Assembly (NCBI RefSeq): GCF_900107685.1
Contig: NZ_FNRQ01000002.1
Location: 558,001 to 622,000 of the forward strand
Direction of reading: 5' to 3'
Source: Paraburkholderia sartisoli
GTDB taxonomy: Bacteria; Pseudomonadota; Gammaproteobacteria; Burkholderiales; Burkholderiaceae
Length of the DNA: 64,000 bases
Below are positions 25,063 through 33,469 of this stretch, piece by piece. Both the position numbers and the translations under genes were made by a program. The notes beneath the pieces were generated by a model, which did not search any database, was not told the origin of the DNA, and worked only from the letters and a program-made list of their open reading frames with translations. The number at the start of each line of letters is the position of its first letter. Position 1 is the first letter of the stretch.

Positions 25063-25325
25063 ATTGCACGCTCGTTCGACTTAGATACCGAATGAGAACA
25101 CGATTCCACATCGGAACTCAAGCGAGGCAAATCCCGATGTGGCGCCTGTCAACTGCCCGGTGGCGGCTTCGGCCCGCAGCACCGGTCCACGACGTCACGC
25201 GCCCCTGAAAAACACCGCGGCGGCAGCCGCCTGCGCGGGGACCGCCAGCGCCAGGAGCGCCTCACCCAGGCACAGCATGCCTGCGCGTGCTCTTCAACGG
25301 ACTGTGTCGGGGCCCGTCACGCGCA

Positions 25326-26159
25326 TCAGCCCGCCGCTTCAATCCGTGCGAGCAGGTCGAGCGTCGCCTCGCGCAGCTTGCGGGCGCGTTCGAGCGCAGG
25401 CGCGGTTTTCGCCCATTGCTCCGTCGGCACTTCGATGCTGAGCGGCAGATGGGCGGGAAGCGCGCGCAGGATGCCGGCGAGATCGATGCCGCCTTCGCCC
25501 GGAATCATCCGCTCGCAGCGTGCCTGGAAGAGCAGCGTCTCGAGGTCGGTCGGGCGCTCCGCTGGACCATCGCAGAACTGCACGTAGCCAAAGTACTCGC
25601 GCGGCAATGCCGCGAGTTCTTCCGTCGACGAACCGGCACGGTCGAAGTGAAGCGGGTCGATGATGAGGCCGGTATTGCTGCGACCCGCTGCCTTCACGAT
25701 GCGGGCGCCCTGCGTGATGTCCTTCGCGTGGGTCCACGGCATCGGTTCGAGCGACGGGGACAGCCCGAGCGGCTTCGCGAGGTCGCAGAGTTGCGCGAGC
25801 CGCTCCGCGGTGCGCGCTTCGTCGGGGTCGTTGCCCGCCACGAGCACATAGCGTGCGCCAAGCTCAGCGGCAGTCTCGAGCATGGGCTTGTACTCCGTTA
25901 CATCCGTCTCCGGCTTCAGGCGGAGAATCTCCACGTCGAGCACCTTGATGCCCGTGTCCCGCAAGCGCGCAAGCGTTTCACGTTTCAACGGCGTGTCGCC
26001 GACGATCTCGTGCCGCACCTCCTGGTCGGTTGCGGGCAACAGGCGCAGCCCGACGTAGTCGTAGCCCGCCTGCGCCGCGCAGTCCACCATCTGCGGCGGC
26101 GTCAGTTCAAGCGCGGTCAGCGCCGAGAGCGAAAGCGCGCGCGCGTTGTGCCGTGTCAT
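25326..26159 (-). CDS. Sugar phosphate isomerase/epimerase-like TIM-barrel protein
   Basis: A 277-residue xylose-isomerase-like TIM barrel: LELTPPQMVDCAAQAGYDYV at the start, then YVLVAGNDPDEAR, SLEPMPWTH, NTGLIIDPLHF and VQFCDGP, with Glu, Asp and His in the positions that bind a divalent metal in this fold. The family covers hexulose and inosose isomerases, dehydratases, and 3-dehydroshikimate dehydratase (AsbF/QuiC type). The last reading would suit the AroE-like gene at 30756. ATG 26159 has AAGGAGA six bases upstream. It is the third gene of the operon 28580-25326, 61 bp after the NIPSNAP gene. Confidence 0.85.
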   Translation of the reverse strand: MTRHNARALSLSALTALELTPPQMVDCAAQAGYDYVGLRLLPATDQEVRHEIVGDTPLKRETLARLRDTGIKVLDVEILRLKPETDVTEYKPMLETAAELGARYVLVAGNDPDEARTAERLAQLCDLAKPLGLSPSLEPMPWTHAKDITQGARIVKAAGRSNTGLIIDPLHFDRAGSSTEELAALPREYFGYVQFCDGPAERPTDLETLLFQARCERMIPGEGGIDLAGILRALPAHLPLSIEVPTEQWAKTAPALERARKLREATLDLLARIEAAG

Positions 26160-26220
26160 GTCGTCTCCTTCATTTCGATTGATTGCTTGTCCGGGTGTTC
26201 GTTTCATGCCTGGAGCGTGT

Positions 26221-26832
26221 TCAGCGCAGGGGCGAAAACGGCGTCGGCACGCAGATGGTGGATTCCATCGTGGTCAGATGCACGGGACCTCCCTTCGGCG
26301 GCCAGATACCGTCTTTCACCGCCTCGGCGCGAATCCGCGAACGTTCGTCGACGCTCGCGTACGACCAGATGTTGAGAAAGCGCGGCACGGTGCCGTCGAG
26401 CGAATACATCGCGCCGATCAGCGGCGAGCGCTGCGTGCGCTCGGGCAAGGCCTTTTCCCACGCGTCGATCGTGGGCTGCAGGCTCGCGAGCTTCGTCCCG
26501 TAGACGCGCATCTCGTAGATGCCGCCATGCACGGCAGGCTCGATCGGCGGCAGGAAGGGGAAGAGTGAGTAGCTGTCGATCTTCACGTCGGTGACGAACT
26601 CGCCGCAACCAAACGGATTGCCTTCGAGCAGCATGCGCTTGCGCTCGCCGATCAGCGCCGCTTCCGATTCGAAGCCGCGCAGCACCAGCACCTGCCCCAG
26701 CGTGCCGATGTCCGAGTACCAGCAGCCGAGCAGGGTTGAGCCGGGCTGCTTGCCGCTCGTCTTGATGTTCTCGAAAACCTGCGCGTTCGAGCCGATTTTC
26801 ACGGTAAGCGTCACTACGTCATAGAGCGTCAT
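26221..26832 (-). CDS. NIPSNAP-domain protein
   Basis: A 203-residue protein with two ferredoxin-like alpha/beta repeats of the NIPSNAP family: LTVKIGSNAQVFENI and WYSDIGTLGQVLVLRGFES, then HGGIYEMRVYGTKLASL and RFLNIWSYASVDERSRIRAE. NIPSNAP proteins recur in bacterial aromatic and alicyclic catabolic clusters as dimeric alpha-beta barrels, sometimes as monooxygenase-like or isomerase-like enzymes, but most have no known activity. Its start overlaps the stop of the upstream FAD dehydrogenase by one base (TAATG), so it is translationally coupled to it. Confidence 0.85.
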   Translation of the reverse strand: MTLYDVVTLTVKIGSNAQVFENIKTSGKQPGSTLLGCWYSDIGTLGQVLVLRGFESEAALIGERKRMLLEGNPFGCGEFVTDVKIDSYSLFPFLPPIEPAVHGGIYEMRVYGTKLASLQPTIDAWEKALPERTQRSPLIGAMYSLDGTVPRFLNIWSYASVDERSRIRAEAVKDGIWPPKGGPVHLTTMESTICVPTPFSPLR

Positions 26833-28580
26833 TACGTTTGTCCTTGCGCATGATGTGAGGAATCTGCAACCGGATCCGCCTGAGTCAGACCGGCAAGAGA
26901 AAGGCCCGCGAGGTAACCGAATGTCATCGCGGGACCGAGTGTGATGCCGCCAGCCGGGTAACAGCCGCCCATCATGCTGGCGCTGTCATTGCCGACGGCG
27001 TAGAGACCGGCGACCGGCCGATGCGCGTCGTCGAGGACGCGGGCCCCGGCATCGGTCGCGAGCCCCGCGAACGTGCCGAGGCTGCCGGGAAGCAGTTTGA
27101 CCGCGTAGAACGGTCCTGCTTCGAGCGGCGCGACGCACGGGTTCGGCGTGTGCCGGGCGTCGCCCTGCACGCGGTTGTAGGGCGTGGAGCCGCGATGAAA
27201 CTGCGGATCGGTGCCTTCCTTTGCATAGGTGTTCCAGGCCGCCACGGTGCTAGCGAGACCTTGCGGATCGATGCCGCATTGCATGGCCAGTTCGACGACG
27301 CTATTGGCCCGCTTCAGATAACCCGAGCGACGGTATGGGCCGGTCGGAAACGGAAACGGCTTCGACACGCCCAGCCCGTAACGACGCTGGAAACGATGGT
27401 CGCACACCAGCCACGCGCACACTTCCTCGCCTTGCGGCGTCGTATCGAAGAGCGCGGTCATCAGGTCGTAATACGACGACGCCTCATTGGCGAAACGCTT
27501 GCCTGCGCGCGTCACCGCGATCACGCCGGGTTTGGCGCGTTCGATCAGATGCGGAAACGCCACCGGCGGCTCGCCCTTTCGTTGCGGCACGAGCGACACC
27601 GGCGCCCACGCCGCGGGCGCTTCGAGCGCGGCGTCGAAATGGCCGCCGATTGCCTCGCCGATGCGAATGCCATCGCCCGTGTTGGACGAAGGCGCAGCCG
27701 ACCAGTGCTCGCGGCCCGATGGCGTGTAAGCGAAGGTTCGCGCGCGGCGCGCGACGTCATGCGGATAGCCTCCGCAGGCGAGCACCACGCCACGCGCGGC
27801 CCGCACTTCGTTCACGACGCCATCGATCTCGACGCTCGCGCCAACCACGCGGCCCGCTTCGCGAATCAACCCTACTGCCCTGGCGTTCGGGCGCAGATCG
27901 ACATCATTGTCCGCGGCTGACTTCAGGAGCCGCGCAACCAGCGCGTGGCCGTTGACCAGATGCATCGAGCGGCCATAACGAAGCTTGTGGACGGCGAACG
28001 TCGTCAATCGCCGCATGACGTGCAGCGCGGAACGCAGGGAACGCGTCGCGTTGAAGAAATGACCGAGGTCGGCGCCAGAGGCGATCGCCATGCCGTTGAG
28101 CGTCGTGACGCCGAGTGGCGGCCGTAGCCTGTCGATCAGCGGACCCAGCTCGCGGCCGTCGAACGGCATCGCGCAGACCGAACGGCCGCCGGTTCCAGCA
28201 CCTGGCGTTGTGTGGAAGTCGGGAATCCGGTTGCCGTCGACAAAACGCATCGACGTGTGCTGCTCGAAGAACTCGACCATTTGCGGACCGTGTTCCAGCA
28301 ACGCATCGGTCTTGCCCGCATCGAAATGCGCGCCAAGCTCGTTGCGCAGATAGGTGCGCGGCGCCTCGACGTCCTCGGTGATGCCGGCGCGCACGGCGAG
28401 CGGATTGCGGGGTATCCACATCCATCCACCGGACCATGCTGTCGTGCCGCCGAAAACCGCCTCCTTCTCCGCAACGATCACGCGCAGCCCATGCACGGCG
28501 GCGGTAACCGCCGCGGCGAGGCCACTCGCGCCTGAACCCAGCACCAGCACATCACATTCGAGCATCGGTTCGCGCTTCAT
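26832..28580 (-). CDS. FAD-dependent dehydrogenase (KstD-like), copy 2
   Basis: A 582-residue flavoprotein of the KstD/FrdA superfamily. The FAD-binding start is LECDVLVLGSGASGLAAAVT, then EKEAVFGGTTAWSGGWMWIP; the C-terminal FAD segment is GLYAVGNDSASMMGGCYPAG, with ITLGPAMTFG. It is a close paralogue of the protein at 31688 (shared GGWMW-P-NPLA-RAGI--D, PRTYL-NELG, FVDGN-IPD). The start at 28580 has the pattern GGGAAAG upstream; a later ATG (MLECD) is possible. It heads an operon with the NIPSNAP and TIM-barrel genes. An IclR-type site is 38 bp upstream. A cyclic ketone or carboxylate is the likely substrate, by inference. Confidence 0.88.
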   Translation of the reverse strand: MKREPMLECDVLVLGSGASGLAAAVTAAVHGLRVIVAEKEAVFGGTTAWSGGWMWIPRNPLAVRAGITEDVEAPRTYLRNELGAHFDAGKTDALLEHGPQMVEFFEQHTSMRFVDGNRIPDFHTTPGAGTGGRSVCAMPFDGRELGPLIDRLRPPLGVTTLNGMAIASGADLGHFFNATRSLRSALHVMRRLTTFAVHKLRYGRSMHLVNGHALVARLLKSAADNDVDLRPNARAVGLIREAGRVVGASVEIDGVVNEVRAARGVVLACGGYPHDVARRARTFAYTPSGREHWSAAPSSNTGDGIRIGEAIGGHFDAALEAPAAWAPVSLVPQRKGEPPVAFPHLIERAKPGVIAVTRAGKRFANEASSYYDLMTALFDTTPQGEEVCAWLVCDHRFQRRYGLGVSKPFPFPTGPYRRSGYLKRANSVVELAMQCGIDPQGLASTVAAWNTYAKEGTDPQFHRGSTPYNRVQGDARHTPNPCVAPLEAGPFYAVKLLPGSLGTFAGLATDAGARVLDDAHRPVAGLYAVGNDSASMMGGCYPAGGITLGPAMTFGYLAGLSLAGLTQADPVADSSHHAQGQT

Positions 28581-28618
28581 TGCCAATCCGCTTTCCCTGG
28601 AGAGACCCACCCTGTTTG

Positions 28619-28633
28619 TTGAATACTATTCCA
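28619..28633 (-). promoter_or_regulatory. IclR-type 15-bp operator (FAD dehydrogenase copy 2 operon)
   Basis: TTGAATACTATTCCA matches TGGAATA-N-TATTCCA at 13 of 14 positions. It sits 38 bp before ATG 28580, a position where binding would block the promoter. Confidence 0.65.
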
Positions 28634-28700
28634 TTTTACTATTTTATTCAAACAAGGCTTAACCCTTATCTTCCCGGGCCCGGACAACGCCGGGCCGTGT

Positions 28701-29510
28701 TCAGGAAGCCGCCCGCCCCGGAATCGTTCCGAGCAGACGGTCACAGAGACCACCGTCGACGCGCAAGTCCTGACCCGTCACGTAACTCGATGCGGGCCCC
28801 AGCAGCCAGGCAACCGCCTCGGCGATGTCCTCCGGGCGGCCGATTCGCGCAAGCGGCACCAGTTCAGTCCGAAGGCGCTCGACTTCGGGGTCGTGATACA
28901 GGGACTCGGTAAGCGGCGTGCGGATCATCCCCGGAGACACGGTATTCACGCGGATGCCGTGCGCCGCCCACTCCTGCGCGAGTTGCCGGCACAGCATCGA
29001 GAGCGCGGCTTTCGCCGCCGAGTAGGCGCCATAGCCCGGATGCGGGAACGTGCCGGACATGGAACTGACCGCGACGATCGTGCCGCCCGCTTTGGCGAGA
29101 TGCGCCCGTGCGGCACGTGCGAGCAGCCAGACTGCGCGGGTGTTGATGTCGAACGTGCGGGTCCAGTCGTCGAGCGAACCATCGGCCAGCGCAGCCGGCG
29201 CGGTAATGCCGGCGTTGCAGACGAGTCCGTCGAGCCCGCCGAGCGCGTCGCCTGCGTTTGCGACGAGACGCGCGCAGTCGTCAGGATCGGCGAGATCCGC
29301 GGCTAGTGGGAACGCCTCCGCGCCGGCCGCGCGCAGTTCGCCGACCAGCGCATCGAGCGATGCGCTCTTGTGCGAGCCCGCGGCCGCGATCGCGATGGGC
29401 GAACCGTCCTGTAGCGCGCGACGCACGAGCGTGTGACAGATCGCCCGCCCAATTCCGCCGCTCGCGCCCGTCACGAGCACGCGCCGCCGTTTGCCGGTCG
29501 CCGGTTGCAT
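28701..29510 (-). CDS. Classical short-chain dehydrogenase
   Basis: A 269-residue SDR of the FabG-like type: RVLVTGASGGIGRAICHTL near residue 10-28, NAG in LVCNAGITAP, the catalytic Ser in VSSMSGTFPHPGYGAYSAAK with Y-x3-K, and SPGMIRTPL. The C-terminus SSYVTGQDLRVDGG is typical. It may use NAD(H) or NADP(H), on a hydroxy or keto ring substrate. The start is placed at ATG 29510 with GGAGG five bases upstream; ATG 29522, which overlaps the stop of the upstream gene (TGATG), is the alternative. It forms an operon with the Gfo/Idh gene. Confidence 0.88.
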   Translation of the reverse strand: MQPATGKRRRVLVTGASGGIGRAICHTLVRRALQDGSPIAIAAAGSHKSASLDALVGELRAAGAEAFPLAADLADPDDCARLVANAGDALGGLDGLVCNAGITAPAALADGSLDDWTRTFDINTRAVWLLARAARAHLAKAGGTIVAVSSMSGTFPHPGYGAYSAAKAALSMLCRQLAQEWAAHGIRVNTVSPGMIRTPLTESLYHDPEVERLRTELVPLARIGRPEDIAEAVAWLLGPASSYVTGQDLRVDGGLCDRLLGTIPGRAAS

Positions 29511-29521
29511 GCGCGCCTCCA

Positions 29522-30559
29522 TCACAGGGACGGCGCGACGCGCCCTCCTGCTGCAACCGCGCGATGCACGGCGAAGGTCGCGGCGAGCGTGCGCGCCGCG
29601 TCGTCGCCCGAACACACCGGCGTTTCGTCACCCGCGATCACCGCCGCGAAATGGCGCAACTGCTCCGCGTACGGATCGCCGCTGTGCGGCGTGCTGCGCT
29701 CGACGGTCAACGGTTCGTGCCAGCCCTTGCCGCTGCGGTACTCCCAGATGTCGAGCTGTGGCAACGTCAGCGAGGCATCGGTGCCCGACAGAAAATGCGT
29801 GTTCACCTGCTGACGCGGATAGTGCGCAGCCTCCCCTGCCGCGAGATCCCAGTTCCAGGGCGATGCCGCGCAATCGGATACGGCCAGCGTGCCGAGCGCG
29901 CCATTCGCGAATCGCAGGACGACGGCCGCGGTGTCCTCGACTTCGAAGCCTCGTACCGCACTGGAGGTCAGCGCCTGCACGTCGACGATATCGCCGAGCA
30001 GGAAGCGCATCAGGTCGATGTCGTGGATCAGGTTGATCAGGACCGGACCGCCTCCCGCACGGCGGCGCCATTCGACGTCGAAGTAGGCATCCGGTTTGTA
30101 GAAGGTCGCGAGACCCGTCGCGGTGACGGGTCGGCCGAGGCGCCCCGACTGCACGATGTCGCGCGCGCGCCGCAGAATCGGGTTATGCCGGCGATGATGG
30201 CCGACGAGCAGCGGCACGCACGCCTCGACGGCGGCGTTATTCAGTTGCCGTGCCTGTTCGACGGTGTCCGCGACCGGTTTTTCCATCAACACCGGCACAC
30301 CGCGTGCAATGCAGTCGAGCCCCACGGTGACATGCGTCGCATTGGGCGTCGCGACGATCGCGCCTTCGGGGCGCACGTCGTCGAGCATCGACCGGTAGTC
30401 GGCAAACCAGCGCAACCCCTGCTCGCGGGCGAAACTTTCTGCCTGTGGCGAGGGATCGGCGACCGCGACGATCTCGCACTGCGCATGGGCGCGCGCACGC
30501 TCGACATGCATGCGCCCGATGGCGCCCGCGCCGATCAACACCAAACGTCTCCTGCTCAT
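29522..30559 (-). CDS. Gfo/Idh/MocA-family oxidoreductase
   Basis: A 345-residue dehydrogenase. The N-terminal Rossmann domain has RRRLVLIGAGAIGRMHVERA, then VATPNATHVTVGLDCI and the signature Glu-Lys-Pro in VPVLMEKPVADT. The C-terminal domain has GGPVLINLIHDIDLMRFLLG with the catalytic His-Asp region. The family oxidises inositols, sugars, dihydrodiols and related polyols with NAD(P). AAGGAGA precedes ATG 30559. It is divergent from the AroE-like gene at 30756, with a palindromic site between, and overlaps the downstream SDR region. Confidence 0.88.
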   Translation of the reverse strand: MSRRRLVLIGAGAIGRMHVERARAHAQCEIVAVADPSPQAESFAREQGLRWFADYRSMLDDVRPEGAIVATPNATHVTVGLDCIARGVPVLMEKPVADTVEQARQLNNAAVEACVPLLVGHHRRHNPILRRARDIVQSGRLGRPVTATGLATFYKPDAYFDVEWRRRAGGGPVLINLIHDIDLMRFLLGDIVDVQALTSSAVRGFEVEDTAAVVLRFANGALGTLAVSDCAASPWNWDLAAGEAAHYPRQQVNTHFLSGTDASLTLPQLDIWEYRSGKGWHEPLTVERSTPHSGDPYAEQLRHFAAVIAGDETPVCSGDDAARTLAATFAVHRAVAAGGRVAPSL

Positions 30560-30636
30560 CTGCTTCTCCTTGATTGAACCGCGTCCGCGCATCCGGCCGC
30601 GAAGCCTTCCGTTTCATTCGAAACACTCTTTTATTG

Positions 30637-30651
30637 TTGAATAGTATTCCA
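30637..30651 (+). promoter_or_regulatory. IclR-type 15-bp operator (Gfo/Idh and AroE-like divergent promoter)
   Basis: TTGAATAGTATTCCA matches TGGAATA-N-TATTCCA at 13 of 14 positions. It is 77 bp before the Gfo/Idh start and 104 bp before the AroE-like start, so it could act on both. Confidence 0.65.
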
Positions 30652-30755
30652 ATAAAGATTAAAGTTCACGGAAAATATGTAGCAGCGAGGGTGGCAGACA
30701 AACCGTGCTCGCTGCGCGTGCGGCAAAATGGACACCACAGGAGGCAGAGAACAGC

Positions 30756-31598
30756 ATGAGCCAGCAGAACGCATCTTCGTTTTCCCCGTCGCTCGACGCA
30801 GGCCTGAGCGGCGCGACGCGGATCTATTTCATTGTCGGCGACCCGATCGCGCAGGTCCGTTCGCCTGCCGGCGTCACGGCCGCGTTGCGGGCGGCCGGGC
30901 GCGACGCGCTGGTGGTGCCCGCCCACGTCGCGCCGGCCGATCTCCCCGCGTTCTTCGCGGGCGTGAAGGCGATGCGCAACGTCGACGGCGTGATCATCAC
31001 CGTGCCGCACAAGTTCAGCGCGGCGGAATACTGCGCGACGTTTTCCGAGGAAGCGCGCTTCCTCGGCGCGGTCAACACGCTGCGGCGCACGCCCGACGGC
31101 AACTGGCACGGCGCGATGTTCGACGGCACCGGCTTCGTGGCCGCGCTGACGGATGCGGGTTGCGATCTGGCCGGCAAGCGCGCGCTGCTCGTGGGCGCGG
31201 GCGGGGCGGGATCGGCGATCGGCCACGCGCTGGTGAGCGCGGGCCTCGCGTCGCTCGACATCCGCGATAACGACACGGCCCGTACGACGTCGCTGACCGA
31301 CCGGCTCAATGCGCTGCAACGCGGGAAGGTTCGTAGCGCCGCATCCGATGTGGAAGCGCATACGTTCGATGTCGTCGTCAACGCGTCGCCGCTCGGCATG
31401 CGTGCGGACGACCCGTTGCCGATCGATGTGTCGCGCCTTCAGGCGGGGACCTTCGTGGGCGACGTCGTCACGAAGCCGCCGGTGACACCGTTGATCGAAG
31501 GGGCGCGCGCACGTGGATGTCAGACGGTGACAGGCACGCAGATGTTCGGCCGTGTCTGCGACCGCATGGTCGAGTTCTTGCTGGACGCGCCGCAGTAA
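30756..31598 (+). CDS. Shikimate dehydrogenase-like protein (AroE family, divergent)
   Basis: A 280-residue AroE-family protein. The catalytic Lys is kept in ITVPHK (K86) and the Asp in MFDGTGF (D123). The NAD(P) fold is LLVGAGGAGSAIG (about 145-157). The substrate loop is changed: where AroE has S-x-S (HSKSP), this protein has AQVRSP (V34-R35-S36), and the usual 'MHN' is absent. That argues for a catabolic dehydrogenase on a shikimate-like ring acid rather than the biosynthetic enzyme. The start is ATG 30756, with AGGAGG eleven bases upstream. A strong hairpin follows the stop. Confidence 0.85.
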   Translation: MSQQNASSFSPSLDAGLSGATRIYFIVGDPIAQVRSPAGVTAALRAAGRDALVVPAHVAPADLPAFFAGVKAMRNVDGVIITVPHKFSAAEYCATFSEEARFLGAVNTLRRTPDGNWHGAMFDGTGFVAALTDAGCDLAGKRALLVGAGGAGSAIGHALVSAGLASLDIRDNDTARTTSLTDRLNALQRGKVRSAASDVEAHTFDVVVNASPLGMRADDPLPIDVSRLQAGTFVGDVVTKPPVTPLIEGARARGCQTVTGTQMFGRVCDRMVEFLLDAPQ

Positions 31599-31615
31599 GG
31601 CCAACGCGGTGCGAA

Positions 31616-31643
31616 GCGCGCGTAGCGGGGACGCTACGCGCGC
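31616..31643 (+). terminator. Hairpin between AroE-like and FAD-dehydrogenase genes
   Basis: GCGCGCGTAGCG (31616-31627) and CGCTACGCGCGC (31632-31643) form a perfect 12-bp stem with a GGGA loop, between two convergent genes. It has no T-run, so it is a likely structural, possibly bidirectional, terminator. Confidence 0.55.
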
Positions 31644-31687
31644 GCGTCACGTCTGTGAGTACGAAGTGAGGCGCGCAATCGCAGCCG

Positions 31688-33469
31688 TCAGTGTGCGGAC
31701 GCTGGATCGGCTGCGGTCGTCTTTGGCGTCACGCTGCCGATGCTGCGCGCGTCGTCTTTTTCATGGCCCGTTACACCCGCCGCATGACGGCCGGCGATGT
31801 ACCCAAACGTCATTGCAGGGCCGAGATTGATGCCGCCCGACGGATAGAAGCCCCCCATCACGCTGGCCATATCCGTACCCACCGCATACAGACCGGCAAT
31901 CGGTTTGCCATCCTTATCAAGCGCCTGCGCGGACCCATTCGTCTTCAGGCCGGCAAAGGTGCCGAAGCTGCCCGGAAATACCTTGACGGCATAGAAAGGC
32001 CCGTGTTCGATCGGCGCGACGCAAGGGTTGGGGCCTTTGTGCAAGGGGTCGCCGCCTTTGCGGTTATATGGCGTCGAGCCGCGTCCGAATTGCGGATCCT
32101 CGCCGCGGCGTGCGTGTTCGTTGAAGCGCTGGACGGTTGCGGCCAGCGCATCCGGCGCGATGCCGCAACGCTGTGCGAGTTCTTCGATCGTCGAGGCGCG
32201 TTGCAGATAACCGCTACGGATAAACGAACCGACCGGCACCGGGAACGGCCGTGCATAGCCCAGACCATACCGGCGCAGAAACCGGTGATCGCAGATGAGC
32301 CACGAAGCCACTTCCTCGCCTTGCGGCGCTGAAGCGACCATCGCGGACGCGTAATCGTAGTAGCCGTCGGCTTCGTTAACGAAGCGTTTGCCGCTGGACA
32401 GCACACCGATCACGCCGGGCTTCGCGCGATCGATGATGTGCGGGAAGTGGCCCACGGTGCCGTCGGCATGTTCGACTCTGGATACCGGCGCCCATGCAAC
32501 CGGCGACGCGACGTCCGTCACGAGACAGGCCCCGGCCGATTCACCCAGGCTGATCCCGTCGCCCGAGCAGCTTTGCGGCGGCAAGGCGAGGTGTTCGCGA
32601 CCCGTCGGCGTGCGCGGAAAGAGCGCCTTGCGTCGCGTTATATCGTTGGGGAAACCGCCGGCGGCAAGTACAACGCCTCGCGCTGCACGAATTTCCACGT
32701 CACCCTTTTCTGTGGCGACAACCGCGCCACGCACCACGCCGCCCTCGACAACAAGGCGCTGGGCCGGTGCGGATTCCATCAGCGTGACACCCAGGTCCTG
32801 TGCCGACTTCGCGAGGCGCGCCACCAGCGCCACGCCATTGACCAGTTGCATCGCGCGGCCGTACAGCGCGAGATCGAGCAGATGCCGCGTAAAGCGCCGC
32901 GTCACGTGGAGGAATGACTTGAGCGAGCGCGTCATGCTGAGGAATGCCATCAGGTCCGCGCCGGCCATGATCGGCATGCCCATGAACGAGGTCTCGCGCA
33001 TGGTCTTGCGCAGACGCTTGATCAGCGGCCCAACCTGCCGTCCGTCGCAGGGCGCGGCAATGACCTGATGGCCTTGCGTCGCCGCACCTTCAACGTTGCC
33101 ATGCACATCAGGGATGCCGTTGCCATCCACGAATTGCAGCGAGGTGTGCTCTTCGAAGAAGGCGACCATGTGCGGACCGTTGTCGAAGAATGCGTCCACA
33201 CGCTCCGGGTCGTAACGCTGGCCGAGTTCGTTCTTCAGGTAGGTGCGCGGCTGTTGCGGGTCTTCGTCGATGCCGGCGCGTTTCGCGAGCGGATTGCCCG
33301 GCACCCACATCCAGCCGCCCGACCATGCGGTTGCGCCACCGAACACGGCGTCTTTCTCCACGACGACTACCTTGAGACCATGCCATGCCGCCGTTGTCGC
33401 GGCGGCGAGGCCCGAGGCGCCGGAGCCGATGACGAGCAGGTCGCAGTCCATCTGATTTGAAGTGTTCAT
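31688..33469 (-). CDS. FAD-dependent dehydrogenase (KstD-like), copy 3
   Basis: A 593-residue flavoprotein and close paralogue of copy 2: MDCDLLVIGSGASGLAAATT, EKDAVFGGATAWSGGWMWVP, and the C-terminal GLYAVGTDMASVMGGFYPSG with INLGPAMTFGYIAG. The length and both FAD segments are normal. It stands alone as a minus-strand unit, convergent with the AroE-like gene. ATG 33469 is preferred over GTG 33484. Its upstream region carries a double IclR-type site (33677-33699). The presence of three such dehydrogenases in one cluster suggests successive desaturations or related substrates. Confidence 0.88.
   Translation of the reverse strand: MNTSNQMDCDLLVIGSGASGLAAATTAAWHGLKVVVVEKDAVFGGATAWSGGWMWVPGNPLAKRAGIDEDPQQPRTYLKNELGQRYDPERVDAFFDNGPHMVAFFEEHTSLQFVDGNGIPDVHGNVEGAATQGHQVIAAPCDGRQVGPLIKRLRKTMRETSFMGMPIMAGADLMAFLSMTRSLKSFLHVTRRFTRHLLDLALYGRAMQLVNGVALVARLAKSAQDLGVTLMESAPAQRLVVEGGVVRGAVVATEKGDVEIRAARGVVLAAGGFPNDITRRKALFPRTPTGREHLALPPQSCSGDGISLGESAGACLVTDVASPVAWAPVSRVEHADGTVGHFPHIIDRAKPGVIGVLSSGKRFVNEADGYYDYASAMVASAPQGEEVASWLICDHRFLRRYGLGYARPFPVPVGSFIRSGYLQRASTIEELAQRCGIAPDALAATVQRFNEHARRGEDPQFGRGSTPYNRKGGDPLHKGPNPCVAPIEHGPFYAVKVFPGSFGTFAGLKTNGSAQALDKDGKPIAGLYAVGTDMASVMGGFYPSGGINLGPAMTFGYIAGRHAAGVTGHEKDDARSIGSVTPKTTAADPASAH

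Noticed and set aside
25094..25108. Possible IclR operator upstream of the cluster regulator itself
   Set aside because: The right half ATTCCA is perfect, but the left half has four mismatches, so I did not list it as a site. Autoregulation remains possible.
25063..25325. Possible kinase-like remnant (CLGEALLALAVP) on the minus strand
   Set aside because: Only a 27-residue frame with a vague carbohydrate-kinase start; too short to support a gene or pseudogene.
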